Positions 42,241 to 50,582 are shown, counted from the first letter of the stretch. The stretch: DNA of 64,000 nt from an uncultured Oscillibacter sp. (GCA_910576865.1 CAJTKE010000003.1:1-64000); one strand, 5' to 3'. Numbers and translations are program-made. Notes: generated by a model from the letters alone, not told the origin.

Positions 42241-42840
42241 ATGAACATTGTCTGTCTTGATATGGAGGGCGTCCTGGTCCCCGAAATCTGGATCGCCTTT
42301 TCCGAGGCCAGCGGCATCCCCGAGCTCCGCCGCACCACCCGGGACGAGCCCGACTACAACAAGCTGATGAACTTCCGGCTGGGCATCCTGAAGGAGCACG
42401 GCCTGGGCCTGAAGGAGATCCAGGCCACCATCGCCAGAATCGACCCCCTCCCCGGGGCGAAGGCGTTCCTGGACGAGCTCCGGGAGACCACCCAGGTCCT
42501 CATCCTCAGCGACACCTTCGAGCAGTTCGCAAAGCCCCTGATGGAGAAGCTGAACTGGCCCACCATCTTCTGCAACACCCTGGAGGTGGGCGCGGGCGGC
42601 GAAATCACCGGCTATAAGATGCGCTGCGAGAAGTCCAAGCTCACCACGGTGAAGGCCCTCCAGTCCATCGGCTACGAGACCATCGCCGCCGGGGACAGCT
42701 TCAACGATCTGGCCATGATCCAGGCCAGCAAGGCGGGCTTCCTCTTCAAGAGCACGGAGCAGATCAAAAAGGACCACCCCGAGCTTCCCGCCTATGAGGA
42801 GTTCGGCGACCTGCTGAGCGCCATCAAGGCGGCGCTGTAA
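42241..42840 (+). CDS. thrH: ThrH-type phosphoserine phosphatase/homoserine phosphotransferase
   Basis: A 199-residue HAD enzyme. Motif I is CLDMEGVLVPE (the nucleophile Asp in DMEG is diagnostic of ThrH), motif II ILSDTFEQF, motif III with CEKSKLTTVKAL, motif IV AAGDSFNDLAMI. It hydrolyses phosphoserine and in Pseudomonas also transfers phosphate to homoserine. Start 42241 has AAGGAGAAG. It is followed by a DUF1015 gene, a pairing often seen near serine biosynthesis genes in Clostridia. Confidence 0.93.
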   Translation: MNIVCLDMEGVLVPEIWIAFSEASGIPELRRTTRDEPDYNKLMNFRLGILKEHGLGLKEIQATIARIDPLPGAKAFLDELRETTQVLILSDTFEQFAKPLMEKLNWPTIFCNTLEVGAGGEITGYKMRCEKSKLTTVKALQSIGYETIAAGDSFNDLAMIQASKAGFLFKSTEQIKKDHPELPAYEEFGDLLSAIKAAL

Positions 42841-42876
42841 ACCCGGCGCAGATTTTACAAGGAAGGGAGACCCGAC

Positions 42877-44160
42877 ATGAATCCGAAATTCGAGAAGCTG
42901 GGCTTCTGCCCCGCCGACATCCTCCTGCCCAGGCAGGGCACGGACATGACGAAATGGGCGGTTGTCGCTTGCGACCAGTTCACCTCCCAGCCCGAGTACT
43001 GGCAGGCGGTGGAGGAGACCGTGGGAGACGCCCCCTCCGCCCTGCGGCTCATCCTCCCGGAGGCGGTGCTGAACGCCCCGGACGTGGAGGCGCGCATCTC
43101 CGCCGTCAACGCCGCCATGGGGAAGTATCTGGCGGACGGTCTGTTCGAGACCCTGCCGGAGAGCCTCCTCTACATCGAGCGGGTCCAGTCCGACGGGAAG
43201 ATCCGCCACGGTCTCATCGGCATGGTGGACCTGGAGCAGTACGACTTCACCCCCGGCTCCGGGGCCCTCATCCGGGCCACGGAGGGCACTGTCCTCTCCC
43301 GCATTCCCCCCCGGGTGAAGGTCCGGAAGGACGCCCCCATAGAGCTGCCCCACGTCATGCTGCTGATCGACGACCCCAACAAGACCGTCATCGAGCCCCT
43401 GACCCGCTCCTCCGGCGAGATGGAGAAGCTCTACGCCTTTGACCTCCAGCAGGGGGGTGGGCACATCACCGGCTGGAATCTCACCGCCGCCCAGATGGAC
43501 CAGACGGCGGACGCCCTGGAGGCCCTCTGCTCCCCCAGGGAGCAGGCCTGGAAGTACGGCGTGAAGGACGCGCCGCCCCTGCTCTTCGCCGTGGGGGACG
43601 GGAACCACTCCCTGGCCACGGCCAAGCAGTGCTATGAGGATTTGAAGAAGGTCACCCCGGAGAGCGAATGGTCCTCCCTCCCCGCCCGGTACGCCCTGGT
43701 GGAGGTGGTGAACAACCACGACGACGCCCTCCAGTTCGAGCCCATCCACCGGGTGGTCTTCGGCGTGGAGCCGGAGGCGGTGCTGGAGGCCTTCCAGGCC
43801 TACTACCCCGGCGCGTATGAGGGGAAGGGTGAGGGCCACGTGGTCGCGTACACCCACGCCGGAGGGACCGGCTTCATCACCGTGCCCAAGCCCCGGGTTC
43901 AGCTGGCGGTGGGCACGCTCCAGGCCTTCCTGGACGCCTACGTCAGGGACCACGGCGGCGAAATCGACTATATCCACGGCGCGGACGTGACGGACCGCCT
44001 GGGCCGGCAGGCGGGGGCCATCGGCTTCAAGCTGCCCGCCATGGGCAAGCAGCAGCTGTTCAAGACCGTCATGGCCGACGGCGTGCTGCCCCGGAAGACC
44101 TTCTCCATGGGCCACGCTCAGGACAAACGCTATTACGTGGAAGCGCGCAAGATTCGATAA
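42877..44160 (+). CDS. DUF1015 family protein
   Basis: A 427-residue protein of the DUF1015 family. Characteristic parts are WAVVACDQFTSQPEYWQAVEE near the N-terminus, TPGSGALIRATEGTVLSRIPPRVKVR, FAVGDGNHSLATAKQCYEDLK and YALVEVVNNHDDALQFEPIHR. In some bacteria the family is linked to serine metabolism (SerC-like kinase proposals), which agrees with the thrH gene 37 nt upstream. The reaction is not certain from sequence. Confidence 0.9.
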   Translation: MNPKFEKLGFCPADILLPRQGTDMTKWAVVACDQFTSQPEYWQAVEETVGDAPSALRLILPEAVLNAPDVEARISAVNAAMGKYLADGLFETLPESLLYIERVQSDGKIRHGLIGMVDLEQYDFTPGSGALIRATEGTVLSRIPPRVKVRKDAPIELPHVMLLIDDPNKTVIEPLTRSSGEMEKLYAFDLQQGGGHITGWNLTAAQMDQTADALEALCSPREQAWKYGVKDAPPLLFAVGDGNHSLATAKQCYEDLKKVTPESEWSSLPARYALVEVVNNHDDALQFEPIHRVVFGVEPEAVLEAFQAYYPGAYEGKGEGHVVAYTHAGGTGFITVPKPRVQLAVGTLQAFLDAYVRDHGGEIDYIHGADVTDRLGRQAGAIGFKLPAMGKQQLFKTVMADGVLPRKTFSMGHAQDKRYYVEARKIR

Positions 44161-44182
44161 CATGCCATAGGAGTGGTAGATC

Positions 44183-44890
44183 GTGGGACTCATAAACCTG
44201 TTCAAGAAGAAGGCCCCGGAACCGCCGCCGCCTCCGCCGCCAAAGCCGGCCGGCGTCGAGGACGACCTGTTCGATTACGCCCATATGCGGGTGGAGGTGA
44301 CCACCGAGGACGGGCAGATGCTCTTTGTCGCAAAGCTGATGTACCCCCGCCAGCACACGGCGGAGCTGCATCAGTATTCCGAGGCGGAGCTGTCCTCCGT
44401 CTCCCTGGAGGAGCCCCTGCACGTCCGCATCCGGGGCTATCACGACCACCTGCGCAAGGCTGTCTATATGGAGGGCGACATCACCCCCCAGCCCAGGCAC
44501 ATCTGGCTGGTGTCACACCTCAATGTCATCAAGCTGGGAAATGACCGGGCCTTCTTCCGTCTGAACACGGACCTGCCCGCCAGCGTCACCAAGTTCAGCG
44601 GACGGAACGCCGGGGAGCGGCCCTGCACGATGCTGAACATCAGCGTGGGCGGCGCCCGCGTCTTCTCCGACTGCCAGTACTGGGAGGACGACAAGCTCCT
44701 CCTCACCGTGAAGTTGCTGGAGGACCGGGACCCCTCCGTCATGTTCTGCAAGGTGCTGCGGGTCATCGAGAAGAAAGAGGAGGGCTATGAGTACGGCCTC
44801 CAGTTCCTGGAGATGAACGAGGCCGACCAGGACAAGATCACCGAAAACATCTTCACCGCCCAGCGCAAGATCCGGCAGGGTTCCAATTGA
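44183..44890 (+). CDS. PilZ domain protein (YcgR-like)
   Basis: A 235-residue protein starting at GTG 44183 behind AGGAGTGG. A Pro-rich N-terminal tag (KKKAPEPPPPPPPKP) precedes a YcgR-N-like domain (about 30-125); the PilZ domain begins at FFRLNTDLPASV with DxSxxG present as NISVGGARV. The first c-di-GMP RxxxR motif is incomplete (only one Arg seen), so binding needs care. No flagellar genes lie in the window. It probably couples c-di-GMP to surface behaviour. Confidence 0.8.
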   Translation: MGLINLFKKKAPEPPPPPPPKPAGVEDDLFDYAHMRVEVTTEDGQMLFVAKLMYPRQHTAELHQYSEAELSSVSLEEPLHVRIRGYHDHLRKAVYMEGDITPQPRHIWLVSHLNVIKLGNDRAFFRLNTDLPASVTKFSGRNAGERPCTMLNISVGGARVFSDCQYWEDDKLLLTVKLLEDRDPSVMFCKVLRVIEKKEEGYEYGLQFLEMNEADQDKITENIFTAQRKIRQGSN

Positions 44891-44891
44891 A

Positions 44892-44922
44892 AAAGCCGCC
44901 CATGCCAGGCATGGGCGGCTTT
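44892..44922. terminator. Bidirectional terminator between PilZ gene and spoVAC
   Basis: 15-bp stem AAAGCCGCCCATGCC/GGCATGGGCGGCTTT around a single A. Confidence 0.8.
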
Positions 44923-44944
44923 CCATTCCGGAGGGACTCCCGGC

Positions 44945-45394
44945 TCAGAGCCGGAAGAGCTTCAGAATCACGCCGTAAATCACCGAGGCCACGGTGCCGA
45001 AGACGATGACCGGCCCCGCCACGGTGAACATCTTCGCCGCCATGCCGGTGACAAAGCCCTCGCTCTTGAAGTCGATGGCCGGGGAGACCACGGCGTTGGC
45101 GAAGCCGGTGATGGGCACCAGGGTCCCCGCCCCGCCGAAGCGGGCGATCTTGCTGTAGAGATTCAGCCCCGTCAGCAGGGCGGAGAGGAACACCAGCGTG
45201 CAGGAGGCGGCGGTACCCGCCTCCTCCTTGTTCAGGCCCGCGCGGGCCCAGAAGTCGGTGGCCGCCTGTCCCAGCACGCAGATGGCCCCGCCGATCACAA
45301 AGGCCAGGGCCACATCCTTGACAATGGGGGACTTTCTGGACTTCTGCTTGACGTAGGCCTGATACTCCTTGGGAGACATGTCCATGGAACGCAT
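44945..45394 (-). CDS. spoVAC: Stage V sporulation protein AC
   Basis: A 149-residue membrane protein with four or five helices. SpoVAC marks are DVALAFVIGGAICVLGQ, LYSKIARFGGAGTLVPITGFANAVVSPAIDFKSEGFV and KMFTVAGPVIVFGTVASVIYG. It forms the mechanosensitive pore through which dipicolinic acid passes in and out of the spore core. It is a single gene, 37 kb from spoVAD; no spoVAE follows. An inverted repeat GAATAGT/ACTATTC lies upstream, but it does not fit the forespore promoter consensus well. Confidence 0.93.
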   Translation of the reverse strand: MRSMDMSPKEYQAYVKQKSRKSPIVKDVALAFVIGGAICVLGQAATDFWARAGLNKEEAGTAASCTLVFLSALLTGLNLYSKIARFGGAGTLVPITGFANAVVSPAIDFKSEGFVTGMAAKMFTVAGPVIVFGTVASVIYGVILKLFRL

Positions 45395-45467
45395 CCTCTT
45401 TTCCTTCTGAATTTTCCTGAATAGTGTTTCCTCCCGGGGGCGGAACTATTCCCGCTTTCCGAGGCCC

Positions 45468-45496
45468 TTGCAAAACCTTTCCAAATGTCGTATCAT
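45468..45496 (+). promoter_or_regulatory. Promoter of hemW
   Basis: TTGCAA (45468-45473), 17 nt, TATCAT (45491-45496). It fixes the translation start downstream at 45528. Confidence 0.65.
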
Positions 45497-45527
45497 GGGC
45501 TTAATCTGTCAAAAAGGAGCTTTCCCC

Positions 45528-46661
45528 ATGACCAGACCCCTTGGCATCTACCTCCACATCCCCTTCTGCAAACAGAAGTGCGTCTACTGCGACTTCTACT
45601 CCCTCCCCCGCCGGGAGGGGGACATGGACGCCTATGTCTCCGCCCTGGAGCAGCAGCTGGCTCAGTACGCCGAGGCGGCGGAGGGCCATGACGTCACCAG
45701 TGTCTACTTCGGCGGCGGCACCCCCAGCTGTCTGGGGGCGGACCGGCTCCGCCAGCTGCTGCGGAAGGTCTGCGCCGCCTTCCATGTCACTCACAGCGCG
45801 GAAATCACCTTCGAGGCCAACCCCGATTCCGCCGCGGACCCCCGGGCCCTGTCCGAGCTCCGGCGGGCGGGGTTCAACCGGATTTCCCTGGGGATGCAGT
45901 CCGCCGACGACGGGGAGCTCCGGGCCCTGGGCCGGATTCACACCATGGCGCAGGTCCGGGCTTCCGTGGAGGCGGCCCGGGAGGCGGGCTTTGAAAACCT
46001 CTCCCTGGACCTCATCTACGGCCTGCCGGGCCAGGACCTCCCCCGCTGGCGGGAAACCCTCTCCGCCGCCGTGGGACTGAACCCGGAACACCTCTCCTGC
46101 TACGGGCTCAAGGCGGAGCCGGGCACCCCCCTGTACGCCCGCCGGGAAACTCTGCCCGGGGACGAGGTTCAGGCGGACCTGTACCTGGAGACCGTGGACT
46201 TTCTGGAGGCCCGGGGGTACCGGCAGTACGAGATTTCCAACTTCGCCAGGCCCGGCCGGGAATCCCGGCACAACCTGAAATACTGGACCCTGGAGGAGTA
46301 TCTGGGCTTCGGCCCCGGGGCCCACTCGTATTTCCAGGGCCGGCGCTTCGCCTGGGCCCGGGACCTGGACGCCTTTCTCCGGGGGGACCGCATCCTCTCC
46401 GAGGCCCGGCGCGTCTCCCTCCGGGACCGGCGGGAGGAATACCTGATGCTCCGCCTCCGCCTGACCCGGGGGCTGCACCCGGACCACTTCGAGGGGACGT
46501 TCGGCCTGGACTTCTCCCCCTTCCTGCCCTTCCTGGAGCGCTGCGAGGCGGCGGGCTACGCCGTCCGCCGGGAGGGGGCCTGGCGGCTGACGCCCCGGGG
46601 CTTCCTGGTGTCCAACCAGATCATCGGCGAGCTGCTGGCGCTGCTGCCGCCCTGTCCTTGA
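45528..46661 (+). CDS. hemW: HemW, radical SAM heme chaperone (coproporphyrinogen III oxidase-like)
   Basis: A 377-residue radical SAM protein. The [4Fe-4S] cluster Cys are C14-x3-C18-x2-C21 in FCKQKCVYCDF; YFGGGTPS binds SAM; ISLGMQSADDGELRALGR is typical of the HemN/HemW group. The shorter N-terminus and lack of a fourth Cys after CVYC favour the HemW chaperone over true HemN oxidase. Start at 45528 is behind AAAAAGGAG. It is followed 13 nt later by the PF06541 gene. Confidence 0.92.
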   Translation: MTRPLGIYLHIPFCKQKCVYCDFYSLPRREGDMDAYVSALEQQLAQYAEAAEGHDVTSVYFGGGTPSCLGADRLRQLLRKVCAAFHVTHSAEITFEANPDSAADPRALSELRRAGFNRISLGMQSADDGELRALGRIHTMAQVRASVEAAREAGFENLSLDLIYGLPGQDLPRWRETLSAAVGLNPEHLSCYGLKAEPGTPLYARRETLPGDEVQADLYLETVDFLEARGYRQYEISNFARPGRESRHNLKYWTLEEYLGFGPGAHSYFQGRRFAWARDLDAFLRGDRILSEARRVSLRDRREEYLMLRLRLTRGLHPDHFEGTFGLDFSPFLPFLERCEAAGYAVRREGAWRLTPRGFLVSNQIIGELLALLPPCP

Positions 46662-46674
46662 AGGAGGTTCGCCC

Positions 46675-47685
46675 ATGCACGTCTACACCACGGGCCAGTG
46701 GGTCCTGCTGTTTTTCTTCTACTGCCTCTGCGGCTGGGTCTGGGAGTCCTGCTACGTCTCCCTCTGCCAGCGGCACTGGGTGAACCGGGGCTTCCTCCAC
46801 GGCCCCCTCCTGCCCATTTACGGCTCCGGGGCCATCATCATTCTCCTGGCCACCATCCCGGTGGCCAATGACCTCCGGCTGGTCTGGCTCTTCGGCATGA
46901 TCGCCGCCACGCTGCTGGAATACGTCACCGGGGACGTGATGGAGCGCATTTTCAAGGTCCGCTACTGGGACTACTCCAAGCAGAAATGCAATCTCAACGG
47001 CCACATCTGCCTCACCAGCTCCATCGCCTGGGGCTTCTTCTCCATCCTGCTGGTGCGCTTCATTCATCCCCCCATTGCCCGGCTGCTGGCCCGGGTGCCC
47101 GCCCTGTGCGTGGACCCCCTGGCGATTCTCCTGACCGCCGCCTTCACCGTGGACGTGGTCCGCTCCGTCCAGGCCGCCCTGGACCTCAGGGACCTGCTGG
47201 CCAGGGCCGCCGAGGAGAACGAGGACCTGCGCCGCCTGGCCAAACGGGCGGAGGTCTACGCCGCCTTCGCCGCGGACGACCTGCGCCGCTTCCGGGAGAA
47301 GACGGAGCTGGAGGCCCTGGAGCTGCGGCAGAAGGTGGGCGAGGAGCTGGAGGAGCGCCGCGAGGTCCGGCGGGAGCGGGTGGAGGCCGCTCTGCGCCGC
47401 CGCTTCAGCGCCAAGCTGGACATCCTCTCCACCATCTCGGGCGCCCTGGAGACCTGCCGGGACCACCTGGGGGACCTGCCCGACTCCACGCCGGAGACCC
47501 TGGCGGAGCGCCGGGCGGACCTGGAGGAGATCATCCGCCGCATCCGGGCTCGGGAGGCCTCCCTGCGGGACCGCTCCTCCGCCCCCTATCACCGCTCCCT
47601 GCGGCTTCTGCGGGCCCACCCCTCCGCCTCCGCCAAGGAGTTCGGCGAGGTCCTGGAGACGCTGAAGAAGCTGGGGAAGGACTAA
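46675..47685 (+). CDS. PF06541 (CmpB-like) membrane protein with long helical tail
   Basis: A 336-residue protein. Residues 1-165 hold five or six membrane segments with the family stretches FYCLCGWVWESCYVSL, RGFLHGPLLPIYGSGA and LLEYVTGDVMERIFKVRYWDYS. Databases label the family a putative ABC transporter permease on weak grounds. Residues 170-336 are a charged helical region (LRRFREKTELEALELRQKVGEELEERR-like) probably forming a coiled coil in the cytoplasm. It shares a unit with hemW. Confidence 0.88.
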   Translation: MHVYTTGQWVLLFFFYCLCGWVWESCYVSLCQRHWVNRGFLHGPLLPIYGSGAIIILLATIPVANDLRLVWLFGMIAATLLEYVTGDVMERIFKVRYWDYSKQKCNLNGHICLTSSIAWGFFSILLVRFIHPPIARLLARVPALCVDPLAILLTAAFTVDVVRSVQAALDLRDLLARAAEENEDLRRLAKRAEVYAAFAADDLRRFREKTELEALELRQKVGEELEERREVRRERVEAALRRRFSAKLDILSTISGALETCRDHLGDLPDSTPETLAERRADLEEIIRRIRAREASLRDRSSAPYHRSLRLLRAHPSASAKEFGEVLETLKKLGKD

Positions 47686-47973
47686 TCCCTCCCCAGCTCC
47701 TTCATGCGTCTCAGCAGCTTGTCGCGATCCCACAGGAGGTTGTACACCGCGTCCTCGGAGAGAACGCCCCGCTTCAAGCCTTGTGGAATCCTTCCCCGCG
47801 GAGTCATCGTCGTAGTCCTGCCTCCATTGCCCGCCGCTGTAATAAGCCTCCAGCTCCGCCAAGCCCTCCCGTACGGCGGCCCAATCCTCCAGAGCCCGGT
47901 CCAGGGCAGCAAGCGCCGCCTCGGACCGGTCCAGAATGGCTTCCATGCGGGTGATGCGTTCGAGTTGGTTCAT
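47682..47973 (-). pseudogene. DUF4298 protein, frameshifted
   Basis: Reading starts at ATG 47973 (AGGAGGACG upstream) with MNQLERITRMEAILDR...ELEAYYSGGQWRQDYDDDSAGK, the first two thirds of a DUF4298 protein. The rest, GLKRGVLSEDAVYNLLWDRDKLLRRMKELG, lies in another frame from about 47800 down to 47682. The break falls in GCGGGGAAGG near 47791-47800. The combined length (about 95 residues) is normal for the family. It may be a true frameshift mutation, a sequencing error in the G run or, less likely, a programmed shift. Confidence 0.8.
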
Positions 47974-47993
47974 GGCGCGTCCTCCTGTCACAA

Positions 47994-48021
47994 AAACCGC
48001 CGGACGGCTGTCCGGCGGTTT
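47994..48021 (-). terminator. Terminator of mreB
   Basis: 12-bp stem AAACCGCCGGAC/GTCCGGCGGTTT with loop of four, followed by TT on the minus strand beyond the paired T3. Confidence 0.75.
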
Positions 48022-48026
48022 GATTT

Positions 48027-49046
48027 TCAGCTCATCTGCTTCCGTCTGCTCAGGTTCATGGTGCCGTCCTGCATGCTGTTCAGGGTCTCCAAGCTCTTGC
48101 CCGTGCCCAGGGCCACGCAGGAGATCGCGTCGTCGGCGATCATGGTGTGGATGCCCGTCCGGGCCGTCACCAGCTTGTCAAAGCCCGCCACCAGGCTGCC
48201 GCCGCCGGTCATGACGATGCCGTTGGTGGAAATGTCCGCCACCAGCTCCGGCGGAGTCCGCTCCAGCACGGAGTGGATGGCCTCCATGATGCGCTCCACC
48301 GGCTCCTCAAAGGCGTCCATCATCTCCGTGGAGCTGACGGCCACCACCTTGGGCAGGCCCGTGAGGAGGCACCGGCCCTTCACGTCCATGATCTCCTCCT
48401 CGTCCTTGGGGAAGACACAGCCGATCTGCTTTTTCATCTCCTCGGCGGTGCGCTCGCCCACCAGGAGGTTGTGCTTGCGGCGCATATACTTCACCACGGC
48501 CTCGTTCAGCTGGTCGCCGGCGATTTTGATGGAGGCGGACTCCACCACGCCGCCCAGGGAGATGACGGCGATGTCCGCCGTGCCGCCGCCGATGTCCACC
48601 ACCATGTGCCCGTCGGGCTTGGCGATGTCGATGCCCGCCCCGATGGCCGCGGCTACGGGCTCCTCAATGAGGTAGACCTTCCGGGCCCCGGCGGAGATGC
48701 CCGCGTCGATGACGGCGCGCTCCTCGACCTCCGTGATGCCGGAGGGCACGCAGATGATGACCCGGGGCTTGAAGACGGAGACCCCCGCCACCTTGTGAAT
48801 GAACTCCCGGAGCATCCGCTCCGTCATGTCGTAGTCGGAGATGACGCCCTCCCGCAGGGGGCGGATGGCGATGATGTTGCCCGGGGTCCGGCCCAGCATG
48901 GCCTGGGCCTCCTCGCCCACCTTCAGGAGCTTTCCCGTGTTCTTGTCCAAAGCCACCACGGAGGGCTCGTTCAGAACGATACCCTTGCCGCGCACAAACA
49001 CCAAGACCGAAGCGGTACCCAGGTCGATACCGATATCCTTTGCCAT
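48027..49046 (-). CDS. mreB: Rod-shape protein MreB/Mbl
   Basis: A 339-residue actin-like ATPase that organises lateral wall synthesis. Phosphate-1 loop IGIDLGTASVLVFVRGKGIVLNEP, phosphate-2 VVDIGGGTADIAVISLGG and the adenosine motif NGIVMTGGGSLVAGFDKL are all present. Start at 49046 has GGAGGAATTG. It is a single gene without mreC or mreD, like the extra MreB copies (Mbl or MreBH) of Bacilli and Clostridia. Confidence 0.95.
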   Translation of the reverse strand: MAKDIGIDLGTASVLVFVRGKGIVLNEPSVVALDKNTGKLLKVGEEAQAMLGRTPGNIIAIRPLREGVISDYDMTERMLREFIHKVAGVSVFKPRVIICVPSGITEVEERAVIDAGISAGARKVYLIEEPVAAAIGAGIDIAKPDGHMVVDIGGGTADIAVISLGGVVESASIKIAGDQLNEAVVKYMRRKHNLLVGERTAEEMKKQIGCVFPKDEEEIMDVKGRCLLTGLPKVVAVSSTEMMDAFEEPVERIMEAIHSVLERTPPELVADISTNGIVMTGGGSLVAGFDKLVTARTGIHTMIADDAISCVALGTGKSLETLNSMQDGTMNLSRRKQMS

Positions 49047-49126
49047 GGGCAATTCCTCCATTTATCCTTAGTCCAGTTTATGTCAGGCGGAGAGCCGCCA
49101 TCGAATCCATAAAGTTACAAAGTACA

Positions 49127-49834
49127 TTATACTTGCACCTCTTCCAAAATGCAAGCCTGTTCTTTCCCTTTTTCTCCCCCGTTTTCCCCCTTCGGCCCGG
49201 GGAAGGCCGCGGCGGCGCAGACCACCCCCGCCGCCCCCGCCGAGAGAAGGGCCCCGGCGGCGGAGCGCAGGGTGGACCCGGTGGTGCACACGTCGTCAAT
49301 GAGGAGGACCCGCTTCCCGTGCAAATCCCCCAGGGCCTCGTAAACGCCCCGGGTGTTTTCCCGGCGCGCCTCCGCGCTGTCCAGGCCGGACTGGGCCGGG
49401 TTGTCCCGGACCTTGCGGAGGAGGACCTCCGGCTCCACGCCCCAGAGCGCACAGGCGCGCTCCGCCAGGAGGCGGGACTGGTCATAGCCCCGCTTCCGCA
49501 GCCGCCGGGCGCTGACGGGGACCCAGGTGACCGCGTCGAATTCCCCGGAGAAGCGCTCCGCCGCCGCCCGGGCGATCAGCTCCCCCAGGGGTCCGGCGGC
49601 GCAGACGCCGCCGCGGAACTTGAACCGGCGGACGGCCTCCCGGACGGAGCCCTCGTACCACAGCGGCGCGGCGCAGAGGAGGCCGTCCCCCAGCTCCCGG
49701 AGGCCGTGGGCCTCGTCCGTCCAGGGGAGGGTCTTTTCGCACTCCGGGCAGACGCCGGGAGCGTCCAGGACCCGGCGGCAGAAGGGGCACTTGGGCGGAA
49801 AGAGGAGGTCCAGCAGGGTGTCGGTCAGCTTCAT
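49127..49834 (-). CDS. comFC: ComF family phosphoribosyltransferase-like protein
   Basis: A 235-residue protein. An N-terminal zinc finger (CPFCRRVL ... CPECEKTL, residues 16-37) is followed by a PRTase-like domain with PRPP loop VLLIDDVCTTGSTLRSA and RGYDQSRLLAERA. ComFC is needed for DNA transformation in several bacteria. The start overlaps the upstream XRE gene stop by 4 nt (ATGA). The 80 bp to the mreB start hold only AT-rich promoter-like DNA. Confidence 0.9.
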   Translation of the reverse strand: MKLTDTLLDLLFPPKCPFCRRVLDAPGVCPECEKTLPWTDEAHGLRELGDGLLCAAPLWYEGSVREAVRRFKFRGGVCAAGPLGELIARAAAERFSGEFDAVTWVPVSARRLRKRGYDQSRLLAERACALWGVEPEVLLRKVRDNPAQSGLDSAEARRENTRGVYEALGDLHGKRVLLIDDVCTTGSTLRSAAGALLSAGAAGVVCAAAAFPGPKGENGGEKGKEQACILEEVQV

Positions 49835-50064
49835 GGCTCCAGCAGCTGGTCGTAGGTGACGCCCAAGGCGTTCTTGATGGCCCTCAGCTGGGACGCCTGG
49901 ATGTGCTGGGCGCCCCGCTCGATCTTGACCAGGGCCTCCCTGGTCATGGAAACACCCTCCAATTGCAGAAGGCCCGCCAGCTCCGTCTGCCCCAGCTTTT
50001 TCGCCTGGCGTGCCCTTCGAATATTCGCACCAATGCAGATATCTTGTTTGATTTTTTGTTCCAT
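49831..50064 (-). CDS. XRE family regulator, 77 residues
   Basis: Helix-turn-helix protein: GANIRRARQAKKLGQTELAGLLQLEGVSMTREALVKIERGAQHIQASQLRAIKNALGV. The five-helix XRE core is complete; there is no effector domain. Ribosome site GGAGGCAG. It sits between another XRE gene (stop overlapping its start) and comFC, so the three genes form one unit. Confidence 0.88.
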   Translation of the reverse strand: MEQKIKQDICIGANIRRARQAKKLGQTELAGLLQLEGVSMTREALVKIERGAQHIQASQLRAIKNALGVTYDQLLEP

Positions 50065-50306
50065 TATGACTGCCTCCGTTTCCGGGGATATGGAACAGTC
50101 TCATCCGTCAGACCCACTAAATAGTCAATACTGACATTATAGTATTCTGCTAATTTAACAACTGCGTCCAGAGGGAAACGAGAGATGCCAATTTCATATT
50201 GCGAATATGTGTTTTGACTAACATTTAGCAATTTTGCGACTTGCTTCTGCGTCAATCCACGGTCATTTCTCAAGTCTCTAATTCGTCCATATTTCAGGAT
50301 TTCCAT
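50064..50306 (-). CDS. XRE family regulator, 80 residues
   Basis: Helix-turn-helix protein MEILKYGRIRDLRNDRGLTQKQVAKLLNVSQNTYSQYEIGISRFPLD..., ending SVDYL-like VSIDYLVGLTDE. Start at 50306 is chosen by analogy with the related XRE protein at 53745, which also starts MEIL; further Met codons at 50312 and up lie inside the operator. The codon and base composition is more AT-rich than the neighbours, which suggests transfer. Probably autoregulated through the palindromes upstream. Confidence 0.85.
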   Translation of the reverse strand: MEILKYGRIRDLRNDRGLTQKQVAKLLNVSQNTYSQYEIGISRFPLDAVVKLAEYYNVSIDYLVGLTDETVPYPRKRRQS

Positions 50307-50309
50307 TCT

Positions 50310-50378
50310 CATACTCATCACCGAGTATGAGTATATGTATCTGAAATTCAGATATTTTGCTTTATCTAGTTTCTAGAT
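50310..50378. promoter_or_regulatory. Three palindromes upstream of the XRE pair
   Basis: CATACTC-N6-GAGTATG (50310-50329), TATCTGAAATTCAGATA (50338-50354) and ATCTAGTTTCTAGAT (50364-50378). They lie between the XRE gene and the promoter of small RNA copy C, so a single bound regulator could affect both. Confidence 0.6.
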
Positions 50379-50387
50379 ATTTTGTGC

Positions 50388-50416
50388 TTGACAGAAATTC
50401 GTTCATAACATATAAT
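50388..50416 (+). promoter_or_regulatory. Promoter of small RNA copy C
   Basis: Perfect TTGACA (50388-50393), 17 nt, perfect TATAAT (50411-50416), pointing into a stretch with no plus-strand gene. Confidence 0.8.
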
Positions 50417-50422
50417 AAACAT

Positions 50423-50520
50423 CAGAAAGCACTTCGACAAACGGTTAGCCCATGTTAGATTTGGGAGGCATGCCAAAGCCTTGAAACTATCACTTGTCGA
50501 GGTGACGGTTTCTGCTTTTC
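50423..50520 (+). ncRNA. Small RNA, copy C
   Basis: Predicted transcript of about 98 nt. As in copies A and B, AGCCC occurs 30 nt after the -10 box (ACGGTTAGCCC here, GGTCAGCCC in B), and the RNA ends in a hairpin (GAAAC..TCACTT/GAGGTGA..GTTTC, 50483-50512) followed by TGCTTTT. It overlaps the 3' end of a short minus-strand ORF after recD2. Sequence similarity to A and B is limited to the 5' part; the class is assigned mainly from layout. Confidence 0.5.
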
Positions 50521-50582
50521 ACGATGATTGTAACTATCCGAAGAAGGAGAAGGACCGCCCGACGGCGGTCCTTCTTCTTCAC
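50490..50582 (-). CDS. Candidate 30-residue basic hydrophobic peptide after recD2
   Basis: GTG start overlaps the recD2 stop (GTGA) with GGGGGG 6 nt upstream. The peptide has a basic start (KKKDRRR), a hydrophobic core (AVLLLLRIVTIIV) and a basic end. The shape is that of small type I toxins, and a small RNA runs antisense to its last codons. Against it: the ORF passes through the recD2 terminator hairpin, so the reading could be fortuitous. Confidence 0.3.
   Translation of the reverse strand: MKKKDRRRAVLLLLRIVTIIVKSRNRHLDK
50550..50580. terminator. Hairpin at the recD2 end
   Basis: 10-bp stem AAGGACCGCC/GGCGGTCCTT inside a longer imperfect GAAGAAG/CTTCTTC pairing; U-rich on both sides but without a clean U-tract. 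Confidence 0.55.

Noticed and set aside
45395..45467. Forespore promoter for spoVAC using GAATA and CACTATT
   Set aside because: Spacing (20 nt) and the -10 box do not fit the sigma-G consensus.
45468..45527. Earlier in-frame Met of hemW
   Set aside because: It overlaps the promoter -35 box; the start at 45528 has a strong ribosome site.
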